From Candidatus Binatia bacterium (lineage in GTDB: Bacteria > Desulfobacterota > Binatia > HRBIN30): a DNA stretch of 64,000 nucleotides. Of this stretch, positions 38,405 through 47,389 are shown in pieces. The DNA is taken from assembly GCA_026415395.1 (NCBI GenBank), contig JAOAHD010000016.1, forward strand, positions 1 to 64,000, written 5' to 3'. The position numbers were made by a program, and so were the translations under genes. Position 1 is the first letter of the stretch. Each line of letters begins with the position of its first letter. The notes below the pieces were generated by a model. The model was not told the origin of the DNA. It made no database searches and saw only the letters and a program-made list of their open reading frames with translations.

Positions 38405-40996
38405 ATGTTGGCGTGGGCTCGATCGCTCGCCCGAGCAGCACTTGGGCTGGTCGAAGCAGGAGCGTGGTTGGTGGCACTGCTGGTGTTGGTGAGCGTGTTC
38501 GTCTGCTGGCACACGCTTCAGGCGCCGGACCTCCGCGTGATGCGTCAAGTTTTGGCGCGGGTTCAGACCCTGGTCGCCAATCAGACCACCGAGGCACTTT
38601 CGCTGCACGCTCGCGTCGAGGCGGACCGACGCGAAATCGTCGCCGCCGCAACCCTGCGCATACGGCAGACTTCCAACACCCCCGCGGCTCCACTGTATTT
38701 CCTTCTCGATCCCGGACTGCGAGTCCAACACGTCACAATCGAGTCCCCCGAGCGGAATCAAATCCCCGTGCACTGGGTGCAAATCGGCCCGCTAGTACAA
38801 ATCTTCCCGCCACGGATGAGCGCGGCGGAGCAACGCGTGCGGATCCGCTACGCTGGCCAGCCATTGCTCCATCCGGCGGACTGCAGGATCGACGCCACGG
38901 AAGTTCTCCTGCCCCCGGATTGCCTTTGGTACCCCATGGACGGGCAGAGCTTTTTCTCACTCGAAGCGAGCATCGAGTTGCCTGCGAATTGGGAGCGCAT
39001 CGATAGCGCGGGGACGGCGGAGACCTACTGGAGAGGTCTCTACCGGGAGCATCGCTGGGAAACGCACCGTGCCGTGGCCGGATTTAGCCTCGTCGCAGGA
39101 GCGTATCGCTATCACGAACGATGGGCGGGCGAGGTGCGTCTCCGCGTGTACGTGCCCGCACACGATCCTTTGGATCCCGCAGCACTCCTCGACACGATGG
39201 AGAGTGCTTACGGAGCACTGACGAGTCGCCTCGGTCCCAGCGGTTTTCCAGTGCTCAGTCTGTTCGTTCACCCTGCGCTGAATCGTGCTTTTCACGATGG
39301 AGCGGGCTCGATGGGGATTCCGCGTCGTTCCCTCGCCAGTGAAGACGGCGGTTTCGCGCTGGTCGCTCACGAGCTGGCGCATTCGTGGTGGGGCGCAACC
39401 GTTACCGGAGGTTGGTTGCGCGCAGGCACGGGCGCGCAATGGATTATCGAAGGATTCGCGGAAGCGAGCAGCCTTCTGGCTACCGAGTCCGTTTATGGGC
39501 GCGACGCGCTCGTCAAGCGGCTCCTCGGCGAGTTCTACGATCCTCAACAGCAACAGGCACTGGTCGAAATGACCGTGCTGGACAACGCCCTGCCGGAGGC
39601 GCACGCGCGGGAGACCATCTACCGCAAGGGTGCGTATGTGCTGTGGATGCTCCGCCGCATCGTCGGCGATAATGCCTTCTTCTCCGGGCTCACCGAGCTG
39701 GTGCACAGCTACGCCCAAAAGGAAGCCGGAGTTGCAGAGGTGCAAGAAATTTTCGAACGGGCGAGCGGCCAAGACCTGAGCGCGTTCTTCGACGATTTTG
39801 TGCGTGGGCGAGCAACGCTGGATTTCTCGCTAGATCCGGCTTCTCCGGGAACGTTGTCGCTTACCAACGTGGGCACCGCCAAATGGCAACACCCAGTAAC
39901 GGTAATCATTCGCGCCCCCGACAGCGCAGCAACACGCGAGCTCGAGGTGATTCCCCCGGCCGAGATTCCCATCGGGGCAGCGAATGCCGAAGTGCTCGTC
40001 GATCCTTACTTGCATTGGGCGGATGTGACACGAGAGAACAATCGCTATCCGCGCAGGGAGGAGCCATTGTCGGTCACCGCCAGCGACCGCGGCATCTTGG
40101 TGGTTAGTGGCGAAGGGTTCCCGTGGTCGAAAACCCGTGTGCGCCTCGAACCCACGGCTGGGGAAGTCAAGGAGTGGGAGTTCCCTCGCGGCTTGCTAGG
40201 ACCCCCGCGGGTGGACGGGGAGCACGGCTGGTTTGTGCTGAACGTTGCCGCGTCGCATGGGGACACGGGCAAGGTCGTGGTGGTAGAGGCCGACGGCAGC
40301 CGACGCGAAGTTGGAGCGGGCCGTGCTCCCGTGCCGGCCGACGGCGGCGCAATTTTAGTTGCCGCTGGCAACCGGGTGGTGCGCTATGGCCCCTCCGGCC
40401 GCGCACGAACGTTGCTTCGCCTTCCCAACGAACGAGTGGAGATGATCGTTCCTCTTGCGTCGGCCGGGCACTTTGCCCTGGTGACGACTGATAAATTTTT
40501 CAGCAACCTTCTCGTGCAGCGCGACGCAACGGCGCGGGTAGAGACCGTGTTCCGTTGGGAGAGGTCTCCACAATTCGTCGTCTGGCGAGCCGCTGACGAG
40601 TCTTTCTTCGTCAGCATACCCAACGGCTGGGTGTGGGAAGTTTGGCAGCTTTCTCCGGACGTACCCCCGGCTCGGCCGCTCGTTCAAGGCGCCGTGCTGC
40701 TTAGCGATCTGGCTTTAAGCCCCGAGGGCAATCTGCTCGCCTTTGTTGCAGCACCGGCACGAAGATACCCGCGCACGCAGCGACAGGTCTTTGTGCTCGA
40801 CCTGAGCGAACGGCGGGTGCAGCACTGGTCGGACCCGGACCTCGACTTCACACAAGTTGCCTGGGCGGCAGACAATGCCTTGCTCGCCATTGCTCGGCGC
40901 ATCCCACCGGATCGCCCGTTGCTCTACCCGTGGTCCCGTACGATCGTGCGGCTACGAGTTGGCCAGGATGGGCTCGCCCTCGAAGCCAGCCCCTAG
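38405..40996 (+). CDS. Membrane-anchored M1-like aminopeptidase fused to a beta-propeller
   Basis: This 863-residue protein has an N-terminal transmembrane anchor (about 15-35). The M1/gluzincin catalytic domain (about 60-480) carries HELAH at 322-326 and the third ligand E349 (WIIEGFAE). The spacing to the third ligand is 22 residues, four more than in canonical M1, and the GAMEN-type motif reads GAGSMGI at 299-305. From about 560 to 860 the sequence reads as propeller-like strands (GGAILVAAGNRVVRYG, DLALSPEGNLLAFVAAP, FTQVAWAADNALLAIA). It should act in the periplasm on peptides. It lies divergently from the exosortase gene, so a role in surface-protein processing is a speculative possibility. 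Confidence 0.85.
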   Translation: MLAWARSLARAALGLVEAGAWLVALLVLVSVFVCWHTLQAPDLRVMRQVLARVQTLVANQTTEALSLHARVEADRREIVAAATLRIRQTSNTPAAPLYFLLDPGLRVQHVTIESPERNQIPVHWVQIGPLVQIFPPRMSAAEQRVRIRYAGQPLLHPADCRIDATEVLLPPDCLWYPMDGQSFFSLEASIELPANWERIDSAGTAETYWRGLYREHRWETHRAVAGFSLVAGAYRYHERWAGEVRLRVYVPAHDPLDPAALLDTMESAYGALTSRLGPSGFPVLSLFVHPALNRAFHDGAGSMGIPRRSLASEDGGFALVAHELAHSWWGATVTGGWLRAGTGAQWIIEGFAEASSLLATESVYGRDALVKRLLGEFYDPQQQQALVEMTVLDNALPEAHARETIYRKGAYVLWMLRRIVGDNAFFSGLTELVHSYAQKEAGVAEVQEIFERASGQDLSAFFDDFVRGRATLDFSLDPASPGTLSLTNVGTAKWQHPVTVIIRAPDSAATRELEVIPPAEIPIGAANAEVLVDPYLHWADVTRENNRYPRREEPLSVTASDRGILVVSGEGFPWSKTRVRLEPTAGEVKEWEFPRGLLGPPRVDGEHGWFVLNVAASHGDTGKVVVVEADGSRREVGAGRAPVPADGGAILVAAGNRVVRYGPSGRARTLLRLPNERVEMIVPLASAGHFALVTTDKFFSNLLVQRDATARVETVFRWERSPQFVVWRAADESFFVSIPNGWVWEVWQLSPDVPPARPLVQGAVLLSDLALSPEGNLLAFVAAPARRYPRTQRQVFVLDLSERRVQHWSDPDLDFTQVAWAADNALLAIARRIPPDRPLLYPWSRTIVRLRVGQDGLALEASP

Positions 40997-41131
40997 CCAA
41001 TCGACGGAGCGCCGCGGGAAAGTCAAGAAGTGCGGAGCTGCGCAGCCCGAAACGGTGAAGGAAAGAGTAGGCCTTTAAAAAAGGATCGCGCAGTCGGCTT
41101 CGATTCCGACCAACGGAAACATAATTGCCCA

Positions 41132-41665
41132 TCACCCGCCTTCGCGCGTGTGCACCAAGTGGCGCGGCGAGGGAGGCAGGTTCAGCACTTCAGTACGGAA
41201 AAGCTCTACCATGTAATCAACCACGTTCCGCATCGACACCACTCCGGCGGGCCGGCCGGCTTCGTCCACCAGGGGGACATGCCGAAACCCACCCACCGTC
41301 ATCAAGTTCAAGGCAAAGCTCACACGATCCTCGGGCGACAGCGTTTCCGGTTCAGGCGTCATAAATTGATCCACGGGTTCCCGGTCGAGATCGATAGGCT
41401 TCCCCACGACTTTAGTCAGCACATCCCTCTCCGTGAAAATTCCACATAAGCGGCCGCCGTCCTCCACCAATACACAGCCAACTCCGGAAGCGTTCATGCG
41501 TCCGATCGCTTCGCGCAGCGTCGCCTCCCTCGGCAGGCACACGGCCGGCTTCAATGTCGACAACTCCCGAATCGGCAACCCCAGAATTTGCGCGCCCAGC
41601 CGCGCAGCCTCCGCTTCGCGTTCCGCCTGGATTTCTTCTTCTTCAGCGAAGATTTCATCCAACAT
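41132..41665 (-). CDS. Tandem CBS-domain protein
   Basis: This 177-residue protein has two CBS motifs (about 30-90 and 105-165): LPREATLREAIGRMNASGVGCVLVEDGGRLCGIFTERDVL and LSPEDRVSFALNLMTVGGFRHVPLVDEAGRPAGVVSMRNVVDYM, which form one Bateman module for adenosine ligands. The Glu-rich N-terminal helix (EIFAEEEEIQAEREAEAARL) is unusual. ATG 41665 is preferred to a longer frame because GAGGAG lies seven bases upstream. The ligand and partner enzyme are unknown. Confidence 0.9.
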   Translation of the reverse strand: MLDEIFAEEEEIQAEREAEAARLGAQILGLPIRELSTLKPAVCLPREATLREAIGRMNASGVGCVLVEDGGRLCGIFTERDVLTKVVGKPIDLDREPVDQFMTPEPETLSPEDRVSFALNLMTVGGFRHVPLVDEAGRPAGVVSMRNVVDYMVELFRTEVLNLPPSPRHLVHTREGG

Positions 41666-41692
41666 GGCTGTTCTCCTCGGGTAAACGATCTT

Positions 41693-41815
41693 ATGCCTAC
41701 CACGGGCGGCGGCCGCAAGAAACACAGCAAAGCGGCAGCTTCCCTACGGGCAAAGTATGAAAAAGCCGCCCTGTCGCCACCAGGCGGTGGCGCTCCCAGG
41801 AGAAAAAGGAGGTGA
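41693..41815 (+). CDS. Possible 40-residue basic peptide
   Basis: The frame from ATG 41693 encodes 40 residues, starting MPTTGGGRKKHSKAAASLRAKYEKAAL and ending in Arg/Lys (APRRKRR). It reads like an intrinsically disordered basic peptide. No clear ribosome binding site is seen, and it overlaps the upstream region of the divergent CBS gene. The AGGAGGTGA at its end reflects Arg-Arg-stop codons and is not followed by a start codon at a suitable distance. Confidence 0.25.
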   Translation: MPTTGGGRKKHSKAAASLRAKYEKAALSPPGGGAPRRKRR

Positions 41816-41884
41816 CAGTTCCGCCTCGATCCCCTACTGGTGCCGAGTTTTCATGACCGTTGGGCTTCGCTACCCAGAGCGGTC

Positions 41885-44428
41885 ATGTACGCAGCTTCAC
41901 TCGAGCGGCGCGTGGAGCAAGCCCCAGAAAGCTCCGGCGTGCGAACCGCAGGCAAGTTCTTTTTCCGGGGCGACGAGAAACTTTATCTGCGCGGTGTCAC
42001 CTATGGTCCATTTGCCCCGCACGACGGCACGTTTTTTCCCCCTCGCGAGACCGTCGTGCGCGATCTGGCGTTGATGCGCGACCTGGGCGCCAATTGCCTG
42101 CGCACATTCACTCCGCCACCTGCTTGGTTTCTGGACTTGGCCGCCGAACACGGAATCATGGTACTCGCGGGCATCCCGTGGACCGAGCACGTTTGTTTTC
42201 TCGACCATTCGGACGTCACCAAGGGCATCCGTACTGACGTCACCGCCGCCATCCGGGCCCTGGGCCGGCATCCGGCCGTATTTGGCATTCTCATCGGCAA
42301 CGAAATCCCTCCCGATATCGTGCGTTGGCACGGCCCCCGGCGGATTGCTGACTTCCTGCGCGGCCTTTTTGCGATAGCCAAAGAGGAAATGCCTGATGCC
42401 CTCGTGAGCTATGCGAATTTCCCGCCGACCGAGTACTTGGAGCTGGATTTCATCGATTTTGTTGCCTTCAACGTGTACCTGCACCGCGAGGGCGACTTTC
42501 GCCGCTACGTGTCGCGTTTGCAGAATTTGGCGGGCGAGAAGCCCCTGGTGCTGACCGAATTTGGCGTCGACTCTTTACGAGAGGGTGAAGACCGGCAGGC
42601 AGAAATCCTCGCTTGGCAAGTGCGCGCCGCATTCGAATGCGGCGTGGCCGGGACGTTCGTGTTTTCTTGGACGGACGATTGGTTCACCGGCGGTTTTCAA
42701 GTGGAGGACTGGGCCTTCGGATTGGTCGACCGCACTCGCCACCGCAAGCCGGCGTTCGCGAGTGTCCAGCGGCTGTACCGCGGCGTACTCCCTCCTCCTC
42801 TAGCCCAGCCGCCGAAAATCTCAGTGATCATTTGCGCTTACAATGCGGAGCGGACAATGGATGCCTGCTTGGCTGCGCTCCGCAAGCTGCGGTATCCGGA
42901 CTACGAGGTCATCGTCGTCAACGACGGTTCGACCGACCGCACCGAGGCCATCGCGAAGAGATATCCCGAGTTTCGGCTGATTTCGCAACCAAACAAAGGA
43001 CTCAGTGTCGCTCGCAACGTCGGTCTCGAAGCTGCCCGCGGGGAGATCGTTGCCTACACCGACTCCGACTGTGTGGTCGATCCCGACTGGCTCACCTACC
43101 TCGCCTACAAATTCGTTTCCTCCGACTTTGCCGGCGTCGGTGGACCGAACCTGCCACCGCCGGAAGATTCAGCCATTGCTGCTTACGTGGCGGCGGCCCC
43201 CGGAGGCCCCACCCATGTACTCATCGATGACGAAGTGGCGGAGCACATTCCCGGCTGCAACATGGCGTTCCGCAAGGAGGCGTTGGAGAAGATCGGCGGT
43301 TTCGATCCTGTCCACCGTGCTGCGGGGGACGACGTCGATGTGTGTTGGCGCCTACAAGACGCAGGGTATCGCATTGGGTTCAGTGCGGCGGCTCAAGTTT
43401 GGCATTTTCGCCGCAACACGGTGCGCGCTTACCTCAAGCAGCAGATGGGCTACGGGCAAGCAGAAGCACAACTCTACTTCAAACATCCCTTTCGGTTCAA
43501 CATGCTCGGTCAGTCGCAATGGATTGGGCGGATTTACGGAGATATCGGTCTGCCGGTGCTTTCCTCTCGCCCGATCATCTACTACGGCGTGTTCGGGCGA
43601 GGGCTGTTTCAGACTCTGTATGAAACGCCGTCCTCGTTGCTTGCGTTTCTTCCCTTCACCTTGGAGTGGAACCTGATTGGCGTCGTACTCTTGTGCGGCG
43701 CTGTCATTGCCGGGCGGTGGCGCGTTGCTGCTGCTTTGCCGTTGCTGGTTCCGGCCGGAATCGCCCTAATCCGAGCCTGGCGGGCCAAAATCGACCCGCG
43801 CTTCGACCACTGGCGGGGACGCCTGCTGGTGGCCGCGCTCATTTATTTCGGCCCATTGGTCCGCAGTGTCCACCGGTACCTCCACCGCATCCAAGGGCAA
43901 AACGGTGCCTCGCGAATCCAGTTCACCGGCGTACCCCAACAGCCGGAAGTGCATTGGCGTCAGCGCCAGTTCTTATTGCGCTTTTGGAGTGAGACCGGAA
44001 CCGAAAAGGAGCATTTCCTCCAGGCGCTGATCGATTTTCTAACGCCGCGCAAATACCTCGTGGCGATCGATCAGGGATGGAGCGACTACGACATCAGCGT
44101 CCACCGTGGCTTGTGGTCGCGGGTGGACGTTACTGTCGCTGCCGAGAACCACGGGGGAACCAAACGGCTCCTCCGTACGCGGAATCGAGTGCGCCCTTCG
44201 TGGTTCGTTCGTTCCCTGTCCACAGCACTGCTGATTGTGGCTGTGCTTGCATTGGTGAGCGGGCTTCGCGAGGTCGGGGAACTGGCATTGTTGCTCCTCG
44301 CCATCTCCGTGGGTGTGACTGGCGTGGAAGCGCTCCGCCTCGGGCAAACCGTGTGGCATGCGCAAGAAATCGTGGCCCAGCAACTGCATCTCTTCAGCGA
44401 TGACAGCGTCGCGTCCACCCGCAGGTAG
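41885..44428 (+). CDS. Glycoside hydrolase-like TIM barrel fused to GT2 glycosyltransferase
   Basis: This 847-residue protein joins a retaining glycosidase-type barrel (about 20-300) to a membrane glycosyltransferase. The barrel has the acid/base motif ILIGNE (E140) and the nucleophile motif LVLTEFG (E225). The GT2 domain (about 311-545) has ISVIICAYN, VVNDGST, TDSD at 392-395 and DDVDVCWRLQDAGYRIG. Three to five hydrophobic segments follow near 600-660 and 755-800. GT2 builds a sugar polymer while the barrel would trim or transfer beta-glucan chains. It opens a five-gene run with an ABC exporter and three glycosyltransferase-like genes. The start is uncertain: GTG 41840 adds 15 residues, and neither start has a strong ribosome binding site. 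Confidence 0.88.
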   Translation: MYAASLERRVEQAPESSGVRTAGKFFFRGDEKLYLRGVTYGPFAPHDGTFFPPRETVVRDLALMRDLGANCLRTFTPPPAWFLDLAAEHGIMVLAGIPWTEHVCFLDHSDVTKGIRTDVTAAIRALGRHPAVFGILIGNEIPPDIVRWHGPRRIADFLRGLFAIAKEEMPDALVSYANFPPTEYLELDFIDFVAFNVYLHREGDFRRYVSRLQNLAGEKPLVLTEFGVDSLREGEDRQAEILAWQVRAAFECGVAGTFVFSWTDDWFTGGFQVEDWAFGLVDRTRHRKPAFASVQRLYRGVLPPPLAQPPKISVIICAYNAERTMDACLAALRKLRYPDYEVIVVNDGSTDRTEAIAKRYPEFRLISQPNKGLSVARNVGLEAARGEIVAYTDSDCVVDPDWLTYLAYKFVSSDFAGVGGPNLPPPEDSAIAAYVAAAPGGPTHVLIDDEVAEHIPGCNMAFRKEALEKIGGFDPVHRAAGDDVDVCWRLQDAGYRIGFSAAAQVWHFRRNTVRAYLKQQMGYGQAEAQLYFKHPFRFNMLGQSQWIGRIYGDIGLPVLSSRPIIYYGVFGRGLFQTLYETPSSLLAFLPFTLEWNLIGVVLLCGAVIAGRWRVAAALPLLVPAGIALIRAWRAKIDPRFDHWRGRLLVAALIYFGPLVRSVHRYLHRIQGQNGASRIQFTGVPQQPEVHWRQRQFLLRFWSETGTEKEHFLQALIDFLTPRKYLVAIDQGWSDYDISVHRGLWSRVDVTVAAENHGGTKRLLRTRNRVRPSWFVRSLSTALLIVAVLALVSGLREVGELALLLLAISVGVTGVEALRLGQTVWHAQEIVAQQLHLFSDDSVASTRR

Positions 44429-46211
44429 GCAAAACCCTCCACGGGTGTTGCCTTTTGTGCTCCGTTCCCTCGCCCCATACAAAGGGCGCTTCGTAGTGGG
44501 CTTGGCGCAAGTTGCATTGATCACCGCCCTGGAATTGGCCAAGCCTTGGCCGCTCAAGATCGCAATTGACTATGTGCTCCCCAACCAACCTCCTCCGTGG
44601 CTGCCTGCCAGCATCGGTCGGCAACACACCTTGCTCCTCATTGCCACGGTGGGCCTTGTGGCGATTTATGGACTCCTGGGAGCCGTTCAGGTGTGGAACA
44701 ACTACACCACCATCGCCATCGGCCAAAGCATGGTCGCCGACCTACGGAGCAAGATGTACGAACACTTGCAGCGTCTCTCGCTGTCCTTTCACACCCGCGC
44801 CTCCGTGGGCGACCTCATTTACCGGGTGACCAGCGACACCTACGCGATCCAGACCCTCGCAATGAACGGCGTGTTCCCAGTGCTAGCCTCGGCGTGTTTG
44901 CTGACCGGAATGTTCGCAGTGCTCGTGCAGATGGACTGGCTGCTCACCCTCATGGCGGCAGGGGTCTGTCCGGCTCTCGTGGCGGTGCTGTTCCTGATGG
45001 AACGCAAGCTCACCGACACTGCGCGCGAGGCACGCGAGCGAGAGAGCGAAGTGTACGAGCATGTGCACCGGACGATGTCGGCCGTGAAAGTGGTGCAAGC
45101 GTTCAGCAAAGAGGCAGAGGAGCACGCCGACTTTACGCACCGGAGTGCAGCCAGTCTGCGCGCCCACCTCCGCCTTTACCTTTGGCAAACGGCCTTCGGC
45201 GCCTCGACCGGCCTGTTGCTCGCGGCTGGAAGCGCGGCGGTGTTGTGGTTTGGTGCCCAACGGGTATGGACCGCAGGGCTAAGCGCGGGCGACCTCGTGG
45301 TGTTCCTCAACTACCTGGCTTCTTTGTACTCTCCGTTGCACGCCATCTTTGCCACATACGGCTCCGTCCAGGGAGCCAGGGCAGGTCTGCGTCGGGTGCT
45401 CGAGCTGCTCGCGACGACACCCGAGGTGCAAGACGGCCATCGCGTTCTGAGCTGGAAGCCGGCTGGTCGCGTTCGTTTCGAGCACGTCAGCTTTGCCTAT
45501 GAGCCAACAAAACCGGCGCTGGTCGACATCGATTTCGAAGTGGAGCCCGGGCAAGTGGTGGCAATTGTCGGGCCCACGGGCGCTGGCAAAAGCACCTTGG
45601 TCAGTCTTGTTCCGCGGTTCTACGACCCAGGTGAAGGGCGAGTTCTCCTCGATGACGTGGACGTGCGCGAGTTTACCCTCCATTCGTTGCGACAAGTGGT
45701 CACCATGGTCTTGCAGCCCCCCATCGTGTTCCCGGTTTCCGTGCGGGAGAACATCGCCTACGGGCGCCCCGATGCGTCGACAGCGGAAATTGAGCGCGCC
45801 GCAAAGCTCGCACAGGCCCACGCCTTCATCGAACGCCTGCCGCAGGGATACGACACGACTCTCGGCAGCCAGGGTGCGACGCTGTCCGAGGGTGAGAAGC
45901 AGCGCTTGACCATTGCCCGCGCGTTGCTTCGCGACGCGCCAATTCTCATCCTCGACGAACCGACCTCGTCGGTCGATCTTGCCACCGAGGCTGCCATTAT
46001 CGAGGCATTGCGCGCGGCGATGCGCGGAAAAACAACCTTTGTCATTGCCCACCGGCTGCCCACGGTGCAGCAAGCCGACCTCATCCTTGTGCTCGACCGT
46101 GGCCACATTGTGGAGCGCGGTACCTTCGAGGAGCTGCTCGCGAGGCGGGGATTCTTTCACCACTTGTATTCCCACGGGCTTGTTGCACCGCCCCCAGAAA
46201 CCAGGGTATGA
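44400..46211 (+). CDS. ABC exporter with fused membrane and ATPase domains (MsbA-like)
   Basis: This 603-residue half-transporter has six transmembrane helices (about 15-315) and an ATPase domain (about 355-590) with Walker A GPTGAGKST, Q-loop VLQPP, signature LSEGEKQRLTIARALL, Walker B ILILDEPTS and the H-loop IAHRLPT. The LSEGE variant of LSGGQ occurs in other exporters linked to such glycosyltransferase operons. Homodimers of this type move lipids, glycolipids or sugar-linked lipids outward. It overlaps the glycosidase-GT2 gene by 29 bases and the next gene by four (ATGA), so the operon is tightly coupled. Confidence 0.93.
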   Translation: MTASRPPAGRQNPPRVLPFVLRSLAPYKGRFVVGLAQVALITALELAKPWPLKIAIDYVLPNQPPPWLPASIGRQHTLLLIATVGLVAIYGLLGAVQVWNNYTTIAIGQSMVADLRSKMYEHLQRLSLSFHTRASVGDLIYRVTSDTYAIQTLAMNGVFPVLASACLLTGMFAVLVQMDWLLTLMAAGVCPALVAVLFLMERKLTDTAREARERESEVYEHVHRTMSAVKVVQAFSKEAEEHADFTHRSAASLRAHLRLYLWQTAFGASTGLLLAAGSAAVLWFGAQRVWTAGLSAGDLVVFLNYLASLYSPLHAIFATYGSVQGARAGLRRVLELLATTPEVQDGHRVLSWKPAGRVRFEHVSFAYEPTKPALVDIDFEVEPGQVVAIVGPTGAGKSTLVSLVPRFYDPGEGRVLLDDVDVREFTLHSLRQVVTMVLQPPIVFPVSVRENIAYGRPDASTAEIERAAKLAQAHAFIERLPQGYDTTLGSQGATLSEGEKQRLTIARALLRDAPILILDEPTSSVDLATEAAIIEALRAAMRGKTTFVIAHRLPTVQQADLILVLDRGHIVERGTFEELLARRGFFHHLYSHGLVAPPPETRV

Positions 46212-47380
46212 GAGTTGTCGTTACCGGGCTGATCGCCACTTACCCGCTCGGCGGGGTTAGTTGGGACTACTTGGCGTACGTTCGGGGATTTCAAGCCTTG
46301 GGGTGCGATGTCCTATATCTCGAGGACACAGGGCAGTGGTTTTACGACCCGCGCGCGAGCACCTTCACACCTGATCCGTCGTTCAATGCCCGCTATCTCG
46401 AACAGGCCCTCGATCACTCCCGGCTAAACCGCCCGCCGCGCTGGGCTTTGCGGTCCCCCGATGGTCTGTACCACGGCAGCACGCAAGAAGCGGTGGCGGC
46501 ATTTTGTGCGAATGCCGACCTTTTCCTCAACGTTTCCGGCGCTTGCTGGCTACGAGACTGGTATCGCGGTGCGCGCTGCGTTGCGTACCTGGATACCGAC
46601 CCGGGCTATACGCAGGCGAAGCTTTGGGCGGTGGAGCAGGGCGTGGCCACGGAGGACCAACAATTTTCCGTCGGCCTGATTCGGCAACACACGCATTTCT
46701 TTACATTGGCGGAAAACATGGGGGCCGATGACTGCTTGTTGCCACGTTGCGGGCTCGAGTGGCGCCGCACACGACAACCGATTTATTTGGCAGATTGGCC
46801 GGTGCGCTACACCCCCAAGGCTCGTTGGTACAGCACGGTGATGTCGTGGAAAATTGACATCCGCCCGCCAACCTTTGGCGGAGTGCGCTACGGTGACAAG
46901 GACGTCGAGTTCCTCAAATTTGTCGACCTCCCCCAGCGCACCTCCGTGCAGCTCCGCGTCGCCCTTTCGGGAGCGGCCCCGCGCGATCAGTTGGTGCAGC
47001 ACGGATGGGCACTGGTTGACGGTTACCGTTGCTCACGAGACATGCGCGTTTACCAGAGGTTCTTGCAACGCTCCCGCGGGGAGTGGAGCGTTGCGAAGAA
47101 CGCCTATGTTGCAACCAGAAGTGGCTGGTTTGCCACCCGCAGTGCGTCCTACCTGGCCAGCGGAAAACCAGTTGTTTTGCAGGACACCGGATTCTCCCGC
47201 TACTTGCCAGTGGGGAACGGGTTGTTTGCGTTTCGCGACTTGGAAGAGGCGGTCGCTGCGTTCGAGCAAATCGAGTCAGCCTATCGCCACCACTGCGATG
47301 CCGCACGGGCCTTAGCCGAGCAGCACTTCGCGGCAGAGCGGGTGCTGACAAAGCTGTTGGCCGACTGCGGCTTGGCCTGA
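46208..47380 (+). CDS. Glycosyltransferase-like protein, paralogue A of three
   Basis: This 390-residue protein of GT-B type opens with VVVTGLIATYPLGGVSWDYL and carries YLDTDPGYTQAKLW and, near the C-terminus, SRGEWSVAKNAYVATRSGWFATRSASYLASGKPVVLQDTGFSRYLPVG. The last block resembles the sugar-nucleotide-binding half of family GT4 enzymes, with the acidic GE placed as expected. No membrane segment is present. Its start overlaps the ABC exporter stop. The three neighbours 46208, 47390 and 48596 share these motifs and arose by duplication. The sugar donor is unknown. Confidence 0.75.
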   Translation: MRVVVTGLIATYPLGGVSWDYLAYVRGFQALGCDVLYLEDTGQWFYDPRASTFTPDPSFNARYLEQALDHSRLNRPPRWALRSPDGLYHGSTQEAVAAFCANADLFLNVSGACWLRDWYRGARCVAYLDTDPGYTQAKLWAVEQGVATEDQQFSVGLIRQHTHFFTLAENMGADDCLLPRCGLEWRRTRQPIYLADWPVRYTPKARWYSTVMSWKIDIRPPTFGGVRYGDKDVEFLKFVDLPQRTSVQLRVALSGAAPRDQLVQHGWALVDGYRCSRDMRVYQRFLQRSRGEWSVAKNAYVATRSGWFATRSASYLASGKPVVLQDTGFSRYLPVGNGLFAFRDLEEAVAAFEQIESAYRHHCDAARALAEQHFAAERVLTKLLADCGLA

Positions 47381-47389
47381 GGAGCAAGC

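Noticed and set aside
41806-41815. AGGAGGTGA as a ribosome binding site for the glycosidase-GT2 gene
   Set aside because: No ATG, GTG or TTG in a usable frame occurs within 4-13 bases after it; the nearest start of that gene is 26 bases or more away.
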